Source: Nonomuraea aurantiaca (GTDB lineage: Bacteria > Actinomycetota > Actinomycetes > Streptosporangiales > Streptosporangiaceae). Taken from it: DNA of 64,000 nucleotides. The notes below the pieces were generated by a model that was not told where the DNA came from, ran no database searches, and was given only the letters and a program-made list of their open reading frames with translations. The position numbers and the translations under genes are program-made. Shown here in pieces: positions 7,664-17,600 of this stretch. Position 1 is the first letter of the stretch; every line of letters begins with the position of its first letter. The DNA lies in NCBI RefSeq assembly GCF_020215705.1, contig NZ_JAIWNB010000001.1, positions 1,054,001 through 1,118,000 on the forward strand, read 5' to 3'.

Positions 7664-9943
7664 CACCGCCGTATGTCCCGTCCAGCCCAGATCTGGCGTG
7701 GCGCCCCGGAGGACCCCCGCTGGTCCCGTCCCGCGCTCTGGGCGGTCCTGGCTGTCGCCCTCGTCCTCTACACCTGGGCGCTGAGCGGCAATGCCAACGA
7801 GTACTACTCCGCCGCCATCCTCTCGGGCACCAAGAGCTGGAAGGCGTTCTTCTTCGGCGCGATCGACTCCAGCTCGTACATCACCGTCGACAAGCCCCCG
7901 CTGGCCCTGTGGGTGATGGGCCTGTCAGCGCGCATCTTCGGCTTCTCGACCTGGAGCATGCTGATCCCACAGGCGCTGGCCGGCGTGGCCTCCGTCGGCC
8001 TGGTCTTCTCCGCCGTCCGACGGGCTTACCCCGTCGTCGTGTCTGCCCACTCGGAGGTACGGCAGGCACACGTGGCGGGCCTGATCGCGGCCGTGGTCAT
8101 GACCCTCACCCCGATCACCGTGGCGATCAACCGCGACAACAACCCCGACACGATCCTGGTGCTGCTGCTCGTCCTGGCCGCCTGGTTCTGCCTGGAGTCA
8201 CTGCGCACCGGGCGGCTGGGCTCGCTGCTGGTGTGCTCGCTGTTCGTGGGACTGGCGTTCAACGTCAAGATGCTCCAGGCGTACGTGGTCGTGCCCGCTC
8301 TCGCCCTGGCGTACCTGCTGTGTGCACGGGTCTCGTGGGTGAAGCGTGTCGGGCATCTGCTGGCGGCGGGCGCTGTGATGGTGGTGTCGAGCGCTTGGTG
8401 GATGGTGATCGTGGACCTCTGGCCCGCCGACTCCCGTCCGTACATCGGCGGCTCGACCGACAACACCGTCTGGAACCTGGTCATCGGCTACAACGGTTTG
8501 GGCCGTGTCTTCGGCCAGAGCGGTGGCGGTCCGGGTGGCGGCGGTGGCGGTGGCGCCTCGTTCGGCGGGGCGGCGGGGGCGGACCGGCTGTTCAACGACA
8601 CGATGGCGGGCCAGATCTCGTGGCTGCTGCCGTTCTGCGGGCTGGCCCTGATCTTCGCGTTGACCGCTCGGTGGCGGCGCGCCAAGCTCACTGCCTTGCC
8701 TGGGGCCGACACGGACACCAGCGCCGCCGCTAGGCATGGGGGCGCTGCGGACGCGAGCGGCGTCGCCAAGCCTGAGGCGACCACGCCTTGGGTCAGCCTG
8801 GTCACGCCCGAGATTGGCGCCGCATCCGAAGTCGGCACCGCGTCCGTGGTTGGCACCGCGCCTAAGGGTGGTGCCGCGTCCGAAGTCACTGCCTCGCCCA
8901 TACTCGCCGGCGCTTCAGGGGTTGCTGCTCAGCCTGGAGCGAGCCTCGCCGCGTGGCTGGTCTGGGGTGGCTGGCTCGTCGTGCACTTCATGGTGTTCAG
9001 CTTCGCCAGCGGCACCTTCCACCCGTACTACACGACCGCCATGGCACCTGCCGTCGCCGCCGTCACCGCTTTCGGCGGACTGGCCATGTGGGACGCCTAC
9101 CGGCACTCGCGGGCGTGGGCGTGGGTCCTGCCCCTGGGCATCGCCGTCACGGGCGCCTGGTCGTTCACGGTCCTGCGCCGTACGCCCGACTTCGTACCGT
9201 GGCTGGCTTGGGTGGTGCTCACCGCGACCGTTGTAGCGGTGGTGGGGCTGGTCCTGGCCACGTTCCGTCGCAAGGTCGCGGTCCGGCTGGCCGCGATCGG
9301 GCTGGCAGCGGCAGTGATCGCCGGACTCGCCGGGCCGGCCGCGTACGCAGTCACGCCTCTCCAGTCGCAGGTCAACGGCTCGAACCCGACGGCAGGACCG
9401 TCGGGCAGCGCGGGCTTCGGCCCTGGCGGCGGCTTCCGCGGCATGATGCGCCCCGGTCAGAACGGCCAGCCCCCCATGACCCCATCCAACGGCCAGGACG
9501 GCCAGAGCCAGAACGGCCAGGATGTGCAGGACAGCCAGTACGACCGGGCTCAGGACGGGCAGGACGGGCAGGGCGCGGACAGCCGGTTCGGACGAATGGG
9601 CAGTTTCGGCGGCGGCATCAGCAGCTCGATGATCTCCTACCTAGAGGCCAACCAGGGCAAGGCGGAGTGGCTTGTGGCCGTGAGCAGCGCCATGCAGGCG
9701 TCATCGACCATCCTGTCCACCGGCAAGCCGGTCATGGCCATGGGCGGCTTTACCGGCAGTGACCCCGCCATGACCGTCACCCGCCTCAAGGAGTTGGTGG
9801 CGTCCGGCGAGCTCCGCTACGTGCTGGCTGGCGGCGACGACCGAGGCGGCCCCGGCAGGGGCAACAACGAGGTCACCACCTGGGTCCAGGCCAACTGCAA
9901 GGCCGTAACCGGTCAGGACGGCCTGTACGACTGCACCGCATGA
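7547..9943 (+). CDS. GT39-family membrane mannosyltransferase (YkcB/ArnT-like)
   Basis: A 798-residue multi-pass protein. After the repeated N-terminus come a first membrane helix (ALWAVLAVALVLYTWAL), a loop with the catalytic-type acidic residue D115 in SSYITVDKPPLALW, and RDNNPDTILVLLLVLAAW, all standard in bacterial GT39 enzymes. Gly-rich and Gln/Asn-rich low-complexity loops (NGQ and DGQ repeats near residues 630-690) separate the membrane part from a C-terminal domain typical of the YkcB group. Probably transfers sugar from the polyprenyl-phosphate made by the coupled upstream enzyme to a cell-envelope acceptor. Alternative starts at 7592 and 7637 are equally plausible. Confidence 0.88.
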   Translation: MTDARPDLPSAPENVMTDAHRVRQPSPEDLVTTTLARPSHRRMSRPAQIWRGAPEDPRWSRPALWAVLAVALVLYTWALSGNANEYYSAAILSGTKSWKAFFFGAIDSSSYITVDKPPLALWVMGLSARIFGFSTWSMLIPQALAGVASVGLVFSAVRRAYPVVVSAHSEVRQAHVAGLIAAVVMTLTPITVAINRDNNPDTILVLLLVLAAWFCLESLRTGRLGSLLVCSLFVGLAFNVKMLQAYVVVPALALAYLLCARVSWVKRVGHLLAAGAVMVVSSAWWMVIVDLWPADSRPYIGGSTDNTVWNLVIGYNGLGRVFGQSGGGPGGGGGGGASFGGAAGADRLFNDTMAGQISWLLPFCGLALIFALTARWRRAKLTALPGADTDTSAAARHGGAADASGVAKPEATTPWVSLVTPEIGAASEVGTASVVGTAPKGGAASEVTASPILAGASGVAAQPGASLAAWLVWGGWLVVHFMVFSFASGTFHPYYTTAMAPAVAAVTAFGGLAMWDAYRHSRAWAWVLPLGIAVTGAWSFTVLRRTPDFVPWLAWVVLTATVVAVVGLVLATFRRKVAVRLAAIGLAAAVIAGLAGPAAYAVTPLQSQVNGSNPTAGPSGSAGFGPGGGFRGMMRPGQNGQPPMTPSNGQDGQSQNGQDVQDSQYDRAQDGQDGQGADSRFGRMGSFGGGISSSMISYLEANQGKAEWLVAVSSAMQASSTILSTGKPVMAMGGFTGSDPAMTVTRLKELVASGELRYVLAGGDDRGGPGRGNNEVTTWVQANCKAVTGQDGLYDCTA

Positions 9944-9968
9944 TCCGAGGCAAGGGGCGCCGCGATCA

Positions 9969-10202
9969 ATGGCGACGGGGCGCCCCAGAGCGGACCTTCA
10001 AACAGCGGAGCCTCTCTATTGTCGGTACGTGGTTGCCTACGAAGCCGGCTCCCCGGTGTATGAGCAGATTGCGTTGCTGCTGCGAGCTCGCATCGAACAG
10101 GGCGAATGGAGGCCCCGGCAAAGGCTCACCAGCGCCACCCACCTCGAACAGCAATACGGCGTCGCACGTCAAACGGACCGGATGCGAACATGGCGGCGAT
10201 AG
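9969..10202 (+). pseudogene. GntR-family regulator, N-terminal fragment
   Basis: From about 10027 the translation reads VVAYEAGSPVYEQIALLL, RIEQGEWRPRQRL and LEQQYGVARQT. This is the first two-thirds of a GntR winged helix; the intact relative at 58083-58349 shows the same pattern. It breaks immediately after VARQT, where VRRAL and the wing should follow, and runs into unrelated residues and a stop. A truncated remnant. Confidence 0.65.
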
Positions 10203-10292
10203 AAGAAACGAAGAGTGAAAGCCCAGTATCCACGACGGCTGGGCATCGAATGCTGAGTTCTGCCAGCTAGCAGCGCTCCGGAGGAGGTCCTC

Positions 10293-10490
10293 ATGAGCAC
10301 ACCCGAAGCGGACCACCCCGCCTACCCGCCGATCAGGCCCCGCTTGTCGGTCGAGGAGTTGCTCGCGGCCAAGAACACCCAGCCGATCCGCTCCGTGGAC
10401 GACCTCGCCGCCGACACCTTCGAGTCGGACGAGGAACTGGAGGAGTTCCTGGCCTCCACCTACGCCGAGCGCCATCACGACGTAGCCTGA
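10293..10490 (+). CDS. Antitoxin-like small acidic protein (PIN-toxin partner)
   Basis: A 65-residue acidic protein (VDDLAADTFESDEELEEFLAS). An excellent GGAGGAGG precedes the ATG. No DNA-binding domain is evident. Its place directly before a PIN-domain toxin remnant and its acidity match antitoxins of actinomycete VapBC-like modules. The toxin reading frame continues in frame right after this gene's TGA. With the toxin broken it may be an orphan. The family assignment rests on context. Confidence 0.65.
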   Translation: MSTPEADHPAYPPIRPRLSVEELLAAKNTQPIRSVDDLAADTFESDEELEEFLASTYAERHHDVA

Positions 10491-10508
10491 ACCAACGCTG
10501 CGCAACCT

Positions 10509-10899
10509 GTCATCTACGACACCGAGGTCGCCTCGCTGATCCACAAGCGCAAACTCACCGGCCCGTTGGCCACCCGTCTGATCGGCCGTAAGCCGCTGAT
10601 CACTTTCGTGACCTTCGGCGAGCTGACCAAGTGGGCCGAGATCCGCCGCTGGGGCACCCACAGCCGCCAGGAGCTGGCCGACTGGCGCTCTCCCGATCCT
10701 GCCCGGTGACGAGCCGGTCGCGGCGATGTGGGGCCGGCTGTCGGCCGCCGGCATCCAGCGTGGACGCCCCCGCCCGATCAACGACATGTGGATCGCCGCC
10801 TGCTGTCTCACCTACGACCTACCGCTGGCCACGCTCAACCTCAAGGACTACGAGGACTTCAAGACCCACCACGATCTGCGCATCCTCGGCACCGACTAG
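10509..10899 (+). pseudogene. PIN-domain toxin (VapC-like), frameshifted
   Basis: Reading VIYDTEVASLIHKRKL through LITFVTFGELTKWAEIRRWG and ELADW gives the first half of a PIN ribonuclease with its first catalytic aspartate (YDTE) and conserved GEL. Near 10690 the frame breaks. One frame over it resumes as ALPILPGDEPVAAMWGRL, PRPINDMWIAACCLTYDLP and TLNLKDYEDF, including the second acidic cluster NDMWIAA and a TAG at 10897. No ATG/GTG/TTG lies at the expected start (GTC at 10509). One frameshift plus a lost start make it non-functional as read. Confidence 0.75.
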
Positions 10900-10908
10900 C
10901 CCCCGCGA

Positions 10909-11330
10909 GCGCGTGGTCGTTCATGGTCCTGCGCCGTACGCCCCACTTCGTACCGTGGCTGGCCTGGGTGATGCTCACCGCGACGGTTGTCGCAGTGGTG
11001 GGGCTGGTCCTGGCCATGTTCCGTCGTGAGGTCGCGGTCCGGCTGGCCGCGATCAGGCTGGCGTCGGCGGTGATCGCCGGGCTCGCCGGCCCGGCCGCGT
11101 ACGCGGTGACGCCGCTCCAGCCCCAGGTCAACGGCTTGAACCCGACGGCGGGACCGTCGGGCAGCGCAGGCTTCGGCCCCGGGCTGCGGCTTCCGCAGCA
11201 TGATGCGCCCCGGCCAGAACGGCCAGCCCCCCATGACCCCACCGAACGGCCAGGGCAAGAACGGCCAGTATGCGCAGGACGGCCAGGTTCAGAACGGCCA
11301 GTACGGCCGGGCTCAGAATGGACAGGACGT
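10909..11330 (+). pseudogene. Duplicated internal fragment of the GT39 gene
   Basis: This stretch is a diverged copy of about 9154-9575 in the GT39 gene. It encodes SFMVLRRTPHFVPWLAW, GLVLAMFRREVAVRLAAI and AAYAVTPLQPQVNGLNPTAG in step with the parent. A one-base insertion near 11182 then shifts the frame, after which MMRPGQNGQPPMTP and the NGQ repeats appear in another frame. Neither the catalytic N-terminus nor the C-terminal domain is present. A leftover of a tandem duplication or recombination. Confidence 0.8.
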
Positions 11331-11488
11331 CCAAGGCCTGGAGTACACGCGCTTCATTCAGCAGGCCGATGATGGCCTGCACTTGATCCGGCCTCTAGTG
11401 AACGCCCTCTCTGTCCAGCGAACCTGAGCGATATACCACTCCTTAGCATGTCATGCGCATACATGTCGTCATGCGGGACTGATCCTGT

Positions 11489-11679
11489 GGTAAGTCGCAT
11501 TCCGTGACCCTTGATCGCAAAAATCGATCTTGTGTCCCTTTTATGCGCAGCTTACGCTTTGCCCGTTTGGCAATCTTGCTCCGAGCCGCATGGGTCAAGA
11601 ATCTTCGGGTTCGTACCGGGTGGGTGGAGCTTCGTCCGGCGCCGCAAGGCGGCCCGCGTGCTTCGGAGTGTGACGGCGT
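11489..11679 (+). promoter_or_regulatory. Conserved leader of RHS gene 1
   Basis: Closely similar to 47762-47950 in front of the second RHS gene. Shared blocks include GGTAAGTCGCA, AGCTTACGCTTTG, CTTCGTCCGGCGC and GGAGTGTGACGGCGT just before the start codon. A short hairpin, GCCGC-AAG-GCGGC (11641-11653), sits where the other copy has a different hairpin. No convincing gene lies inside. Presumably the promoter and 5' untranslated region. Confidence 0.65.
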
Positions 11680-14600
11680 ATGCGCCGCAGCCTGTTTAGT
11701 GTGCTTTCGCTTGTTCATAAGTGGTTGGTAGCGGTTCTGGCTGTGACCCTGCTGCCGGGGCTCTTGTTGCTTCCTGTTGGGCCTGCTGGCGCGGCTGCGG
11801 CATCGATTGCGGAGACTGTGGCTCAGGGGTCGTTGCTCACTCCCCAGCAGCAGTACGGCACGGGCTTCAGCACAGCGGCGCAGGTGCCCTCCAGGGTGGG
11901 CGAAACTTCGGCCAAGAGGCCGAAGCAGGATCCGAAGCCCCCCAAGGGTGCACTTCCGTTGGAGAAGCGTCATGTGCTCTCCGCCAGGCTGAGAAGGGGT
12001 TGAGGACTCCTCCGCCGCTTGCTGACCGCAAAAGCAAGGCGGACAAGCGGTCATTGGACGGGATCCAGCCCGGCCAGGAACCGCATGCGGAAGTGACGTT
12101 CGCTCCCAATGCGTCCACGCCGGTGGCGTCGTCGTTGTTGGTGTCTCCGGGGACGTCGTCGGCGAACGGTTGGGTGACGCCGTCGCTGACGCCGTTGCTG
12201 TCGGCGGTTGTGACGGATCCGGATAATCGCAAGGTCGGTGCGCAGGTGGAGATTCAGCACGATCCAGCTGTGCCAGCGCAGGGATCAGGGCTGATCTGGT
12301 CGACCGATACCGGCTCCTCTTCCGCTTCAGGATCCCTCATATCGGTGGATGTTCCCACGAGGAAACTGTTCGACGGCTGGTCAGTGCAGTGGCGCATTCG
12401 CCCCAGTGCGTCGGGCACGTACGGTGTCTGGTCAGCGTGGCAGTCACTGCGGGTTGACCGGTCGAAGCCGTCGGTGTCGTCATTGTTGCCGTCCCCTGCG
12501 AGGCTGGACGCGAAGACGTGGGTCACCTCGTCGTTGAGGCCGCTGCTGACGGCGGTGGTGAAGGATCCAGATAACCGCAATGTTGGCGTCAATCTAGAGG
12601 TGCGGCATGATCCGGGCGTCCCGTCTCAAGGGACGGGCCTGATCTACTCCGAGAGCACCGCTGCGACGTCACCGTCTGGCTCGCGTATCTCCATCCTCAT
12701 GCCTGACGGCAAGTTGTCCAATGGCTGGTCGGTGCAGTGGCGCGTGCAGGGATGGGCAGCGTCGACGGATTCGGTTGCCGGACCGTGGTCGGAGTGGCAA
12801 TCCTTGAAGGTCGCGCCGGTGACAGTGGACTGGGTCTCGCCGGTTGACAACTCACAGGTCAACTCGCTGACGCCGACGTTGTCCGCCTCTGCCACGCCCG
12901 GCGATGAGTCGGCGGACGTCACGTACTGGTTCCAGGTCTGTGAGGGGACGCCGGGCAACTGGACGTGGTGCGAGAGCTCGAACAACTGGGGGCTGTCCAA
13001 TGGCTGGGATGTACCCGCCGGGAAGCTGAAATGGGGCCGTACCTACTGGTGGCAGGTGCAAGCCGCCGCCAGCGGCGTGAAAGAGATCTCGCCGTGGCGG
13101 ACCTTCACAGTCACCCCGGGGCAGGGGACGATCAACGCGCTACTGGCTTCCGGCACCGACGGACGCGAGTTCAACCATGTGACCGGCAACTACACCCAGA
13201 CGGCCACCGACGCTTCAGTGGCCACCGTGGGGGCGCCGCTGTCGATCACCCGGACCTACAACAGCCTCGACCCGCGGTCCGACGCCCCGTTCGGCGCGGG
13301 ATGGACGACGCAGTGGGACACGCGGATCCAGGACGAACCGCAAACCAAGACGGTCCTGGTCACCTATCCCAACGGACGCCAGTATCGGTTCGCCGCCAAG
13401 GCAGACGGCAGCTACGCGGCTCCGCTGGGCGTGCTGGCCAAGCTGGCCACAGTCGCAGGCGGTGGCTGGCGGCTGATGGATCAGACGTCCACCTCTTTCT
13501 GGTTCGACGCCCAGGGTCGTCTGACCAAGATCAGTGACGCTCGCAACCGGGCGCAGCAGTTGACCTACGGCACCGATGGAAAACTCGCGAAGATCACCAC
13601 GACGGCGGGAGGCCGGTCGCTGACGTTGGTCTGGACGGGCAACCATGTCACCGGTGTGTCCACCGACCCGGTCGACGGGAAGGCGCTGACCTGGACGTAC
13701 AGCTACGACGGGGACACGCTCACCGCGGTGTGCCCGCCGACCGCCGGGACGGAGTGCACCACCTACGCCTACACCGGAAACTCGCGCTACCGCACCGTAG
13801 CGGTGGACACCAGGCCGACCGGCTACTGGCGCCTGGGCGACACGCAAGTCGCCTTGGGTTCTAAAATCGCAGACTCTGCTGAATGGGACGTCGACCCGAA
13901 CGAGGCCGTTCTCGACGGCGGTACTTTCGACGCCACCGTTGGGATCGCCGGAGCTCTTGCCGGGACCAGCGACAAGGCGATGCGCTTCAAGGGCACCTCG
14001 AACTCCACCTACGTGCAGCTACCGCATGCTGCGATCAGCCGCAACGGCGGTTTTCTCTCACTCGAGGCTTGGTTCAAGACGACTGCCTCCGGCACGGTGA
14101 TCGGCTACGACACCCTCTCGGGTGGCGCTGCAATCCCGGCCATCTATGTGGGCAAGGATGGCAAACTTCGCGGCCAGTTCAACACCGGCACAGCCAGCCC
14201 GATCACCTCGGCCACCATCGTCAACGACGACAAGTGGCATCACGTCGTGCTGTCTGGAGCGGAGAACACCCAAACCCTTTACCTCGACGGGCAAACCGTT
14301 GGCACCCTCGACGGCACCATCACCAATCTCGACCGAAGCGATGCGCAGATCGGCTACGGATATGCCTCCGCCTCCTGGCCGTCGACCGTCACCACCAGCA
14401 GTGCTTTCCCGTTCGCGGGTGACATCGACGAGGTCGCGGTCTACGGAAAGCCACTCGGTCTGGCCGAGGTCCGAACTCACTTCGCGGCCCGGCTGGCGCA
14501 GCCGCAACTGACCAAGGTCACCCTGCCGTCCGGGCGAGTCTGGTCGATCAACACCTACGATGCCGACGGCGGCCGCCTGCTGACACATACCGACAACAAC

Positions 14601-17600
14601 GGCGGCACCTGGAAGCTGGGCAGCCTGCAGTACAACGGGGACGTCGTCGCAGAAGACGGTATCGCGGTGACAACCGCAGTCACCGACCCCCGAAATGGCA
14701 CGTTGACCTATGTCAACGAGGGCGACCGTGACTACCGTCCCATTTCGGTGACTGACCAGCTCGGCAAGGTGATAAAGCACGAGTACGACAGCAGCGGCTT
14801 CCTGGCCAAGATCACTGACCGCAACGGGAACGTCTTCAGGCTGTACAACGACGAACGCGGCAACCGATCAGTGGCGAATCCTGCCGCAAGGCGGATGACT
14901 GTCAGCGGACCCATGCGACGTACTACTTGAACAAGAACGACGAATTCGACCCGCGCAACGGCCGGCAGCTCACCTATCGCGACGCACGCTCGTGGGGAGC
15001 AACCGACGACACCTACGTCACCAAGTGGGAGTTCAACCAGTACGGTGAGCAGCTCAAGGAGACGTCCCCGGCCACTCCGGACTTCCCCAACGGCCGTTCG
15101 GCCAGCGTCATCTACACAGACGGCAGCGAGGCGGCGATCGGGGGCGGCTCCACCCCGGCCGGTCTGATCGCCTCGCAAACCGACGCCCGGGGCAACACCT
15201 GGACCTATCGTTACACCGCCGCCGGAGATCTCGCCGAGCAGAGCAATCCCGCCGGTCTGCTGGTCAAGCTGAGCTACGACGCCCTGGGGCGGCTACGCGA
15301 GAAGTCAGAGGTATCACCAGCTCATCCGGACGGAGTGAAGACCGCCTTCACCTATGACGGACTGGGTCGCCCCGCGACACAGACCGAGCCCGGCGTGAAG
15401 AACGAGGTCTCCCAGGTCACGCACACCAAGCGCACCACGTTCGGCTACGACCCGGACAGCAACAAGCTCAGGGACACCATCACCGACCTGACCGGCGGAG
15501 ATGCCGAGCGTGCCATCGTCTACACCTACGACACCCACGGCAAGCTGGAAACGACCACCGACCCCGAGGGCGGTGTCGTCCGGCAGACTTGGAACGCCAT
15601 CGGTCAGCTGGCCACGATCACCGACGCCCGCGGCGCGGTGGTGGAGTACGGCTACGACCCGCGCGGTTTACTCACCTCGCGCACGTTGAAGGGCTGGACC
15701 GGCAGCCCGGTCAATCCGCAACCGGCCAAGGACGAGGTTCTGGAGTCGTTCACCTACGACCCAGGCGGCCGCCTTGAAACTCAGACGGACGCGATGCGCC
15801 GCACGACCTCCTTCAGCTACTTCAAGGACGACCTGCTGGAGAAGAAGACTGCCGTAGGCGCCCTGCTGAATGACTCCACGACCACCACCAGCGATGTGGT
15901 GCTGGAGAATCACACCTATGACGCGGCAGGCAACCAGATCAAACTGGTCACCGGCGGGGATAAGTCGATCACCACTGAGTATGTCTATGACGCCGCCAGC
16001 CGACTGACCTCACAGACTTTCGATCCCTCAAGCCTGGCCCGCAAGACGGCCTTCGTTTATGACGCCAACGGCAATGTGCTCAAGTCCACCCGCACCGGCG
16101 CCGGCTCCACTCGTGCCGAGGTTACCGAGTACGCCTACAACAAGGTCAACCAGCCCAACAAGACCACCGTGGAGAACGGCGACCAAGACCTGGTCTCCAC
16201 CACCACGTACGACGAGCGCGGTCTGGCCGTCGCCAGCATCGACCCGCGCGGTAACGCCACCGACGCGAATGCAGCCGACTTCACCACCACCATGCGCTAT
16301 GACGCGCTGGGCCGGCTGATCGAGGCGAGCGGTCCGAAGGTGAAGGTAGAAAAGGCCGGCACATCCAGCGACGCGCACCCCACCGCTCACTTCGGCTACG
16401 ACGCGTTCGGCGCCAAGACACACGAGACCGACGCCGAAGGCCGCACGGTCACCTCGGTCTTCGACAAGGCCGGACGACTGACCAGCCAGAGCGCCCCCAG
16501 CTACACTCCGCCCGGCGGCACCGCCATCACCCCCACCACCGCGCACACCTACGACCTGGCCGGTCAGCTGATCACCACCACCGACCCGCGCGGCTACGTC
16601 ACGACGTTCGAGTACGACAAGCTCGGCCGCCAGGTCCGCATCACCGACCCCGCCCCGGACGGCCAGACCCCCGGCCGGTCGATCATCGAGTACTACATGG
16701 ACGGCTCGAAGAAGGCGACCGTCGATCTCACTGGCGCGCGCAGCGAGGCCACCTACGACGGTCTGGGCCGTCAGGTCACCCAGACGCAGATCGAACGCAA
16801 GCCGGCCGCGGCCGTTTACACCACCAAGCTGTTCTATAACCAGGCTGGCTTCCTCTACAAAACAGAGGCGCCCGGCACCAAGACCATCGACTACTCGCCG
16901 AACGCGGCCGGTGAAGTCGAGACGCAGATCGTCGCCAAGGGCACGGCCACGGCGATCACCACCACGATGCAGTACGACCTGGCCGGCCGCCTGATCAAGA
17001 CCGCCGACGGGCGAGGCAACTCCACCACCACAGAGTACGACCTGGCCGGCCGCAAGATCGCCGCCAAGGACCTGGAAGGCACGACGATCCGGCGCACCAC
17101 CAGCGCCGGCTACGACCCGGCCGGCAACCAGACCAGCGTTACTTCCGGCGAGGGCCACACCACCAAGCAGACCTTCGACGCCCTCAACCGCGCCACCTCG
17201 CTGATCGAGCCGACCTCGGCCACCGACTCGATCACCACCAGCTTCGGCTACGACGCCACCGGCGCCCGCACCCGGCTCACCGACGGCCGCGGCAACGCCA
17301 CCTGGACCACCTACAACAGCCTCGCACTGGCCGAAACGGTCACCGAACCGGCCACCACCGCCCACCCGGACGCCGCCGACCGTACCTGGACCACCGGCTA
17401 TGACGCGGCCGGCAATCCGACCTCCGTCATCCAGCCCGGCGGGGTGCGCATCGACCGCACCTTCGACCACCTCGGACGGCTCACCAAGGAAAGTGGCGCG
17501 GGCGGCGGCGCCGCCACTGCGGAGCGCACCTTCGGCTACGACCTGGCCGACCGTCCCACCACCATCGGCGATTTGACCGTCGACTACAACGACCGCACGC

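Noticed and set aside
11504..11731. Possible leader peptides in the RHS leaders (NRSCVPFMRSLRF here, NRSCAPFMPSLRF at 47779)
   Set aside because: The similarity is explained by DNA conservation of the leader; frames diverge afterwards and no ribosome site is seen. Kept only as part of the leader finding.
14860..14940. Programmed ribosomal frameshift joining the two large RHS pieces
   Set aside because: No slippery heptamer or downstream structure; the paralogue reads through without one.
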